Positions 4,644-5,132 of a DNA stretch of 5,132 bases are shown here, in pieces. The stretch's first letter is position 1, and every line of letters starts with the position of its first letter. The notes beneath the pieces were generated by a model. It saw only the letters and a list, made by a program, of their open reading frames with translations. It searched no databases and was not told the origin of the DNA. Position numbers and translations under genes: made by a program. The stretch is from Kiritimatiellia bacterium (GTDB lineage: Bacteria > Verrucomicrobiota > Kiritimatiellia > RFP12 > UBA1067). Location of the stretch: assembly GCA_017628165.1 (NCBI GenBank), contig JAGBZQ010000071.1, positions 1-5,132 on the forward strand. Reading direction: 5' to 3'.

Positions 4644-5132
4644 TTCTTACCTCCCTTTTTCTCTTGCGCCTTAATCTTTTTATCGGCTTCCTGACGAGCC
4701 TCTTTATAACCCCATACAAAACCTGGTTTCCAAGGCCAATACAATGGACGAAACCACGTTCCTCTTCCCTCTAACATCCGCCATCCCATTCCATACCCGG
4801 CGCCAATAAAAGGAGCCATCTTATAAATATAATCTTGCTTGGCGTCTAACATATAAAACGGTTTCTTTGCAACAGGCTCACAAGTTAATTTTCCGTCCTT
4901 AAATGTTACTAGATTTACTCGTAAAATTGGATTACTGTCTTTCTTTATAACCAAAAAACCACACTCATTACCATTCTTGCGCGGCAATACGCAAAGCCCC
5001 ACAAATTGCATACCGTCTATACATTTGTAATTGCCCGCACCACTTTTTTCATAGAACGAATAATTATAGCCATCAGATCCAATCGAACGACAATCCTCAA
5101 CAACCATATCCGCCTTACCGTCACCGGTAAAA
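4640..5132 (-). CDS. C-terminal part of an FG-GAP/VCBS-like repeat protein, partial
   Basis: The reading frame is open to the right edge, giving 163 visible residues. The first ones read FTGDGKADMVVED, the D-x-(N/T)-G-D-G-x-x-D calcium-loop pattern of FG-GAP/VCBS repeats. The ATG at 5107 lies inside this motif and is therefore unlikely to be the start; the gene probably begins outside the window. After the loop come beta-rich residues with CGFLVI and RVNLVTFKDGKL, then a glycine- and tryptophan-rich stretch (GAGYGMGW to VWGYKEA) and a lysine-rich tail ending KKGGKK. Such repeats usually form secreted or surface beta-propellers, but the signal peptide and repeat number cannot be seen. Its AT-rich codon use contrasts with the following gene. 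The family call rests on one motif. Confidence 0.6.
   Translation of the reverse strand, partial: FTGDGKADMVVEDCRSIGSDGYNYSFYEKSGAGNYKCIDGMQFVGLCVLPRKNGNECGFLVIKKDSNPILRVNLVTFKDGKLTCEPVAKKPFYMLDAKQDYIYKMAPFIGAGYGMGWRMLEGRGTWFRPLYWPWKPGFVWGYKEARQEADKKIKAQEKKGGKK
4649..4656 (-). promoter_or_regulatory. Ribosome binding site of the ADP-ribosylglycohydrolase gene
   Basis: AGGGAGGT on the minus strand ends 5 bases before the ATG at 4643, within the lysine-glycine tail codons of the upstream gene. It fixes the start and supports coupled translation across the ATGA overlap (4640-4643). Confidence 0.8.

Noticed and set aside
5105..5107. ATG as the start of a 155-residue protein
   Set aside because: The frame stays open upstream to the window edge and encodes FTGDGKAD, the first half of the FG-GAP-like loop, so this methionine is internal.

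Overview
All recognisable genes lie on the minus strand, so transcription runs from right to left. No taxonomic marker is present. The sequence has mixed GC, strong GGAGG-type ribosome binding sites and ATGA gene overlaps. It also pairs a divergent sigma-like protein with a membrane-bound YfbK-type von Willebrand A protein, next to an ATPase_2/DUF234-like ATPase. Together these would fit an uncultured gut or anaerobic bacterium of the PVC group (Kiritimatiellota, Lentisphaerota or Verrucomicrobiota), but this placement is inference only.

Layout in transcription order, from the right edge: (1) The 3' end of a secreted-type protein with an FG-GAP/VCBS-like loop enters at the right edge (4640-5132). 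Its stop codon overlaps by ATGA with a complete ADP-ribosylglycohydrolase (3819-4643). (2) A 327-base gap (3492-3818) holds a possible tiny ORF with a strong ribosome binding site, a short LysM-like ORF, three GAAAGTGCAAA-type boxes and a strong extended -10 promoter. (3) That promoter reads into a two-gene operon joined by a second ATGA overlap: a divergent sigma-like regulator (2682-3491) and a 738-residue transmembrane VWA protein (469-2685). (4) A 352-base gap (117-468) holds a REP-like palindrome, weak hairpins, a second promoter of nearly identical design and two tandem palindromes in the leader. (5) The start of a P-loop ATPase runs off the left edge (1-116).

The most interesting unit is the sigma-like/VWA pair. 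The VWA protein has an unrecognised N-terminal domain of about 170 residues, predicted to be cytoplasmic. It is followed by one membrane segment, a cysteine-rich linker and a complete YfbK-type module predicted to lie outside the membrane. With a DNA-binding-like partner translated immediately before it, this looks like a membrane-to-transcription signalling pair in which the VWA part senses and the N-terminal domain may hold the regulator. That mechanism is inferred from architecture and coupling only. The ADP-ribosylglycohydrolase and the FG-GAP protein form a separate operon with no evident functional link to it.
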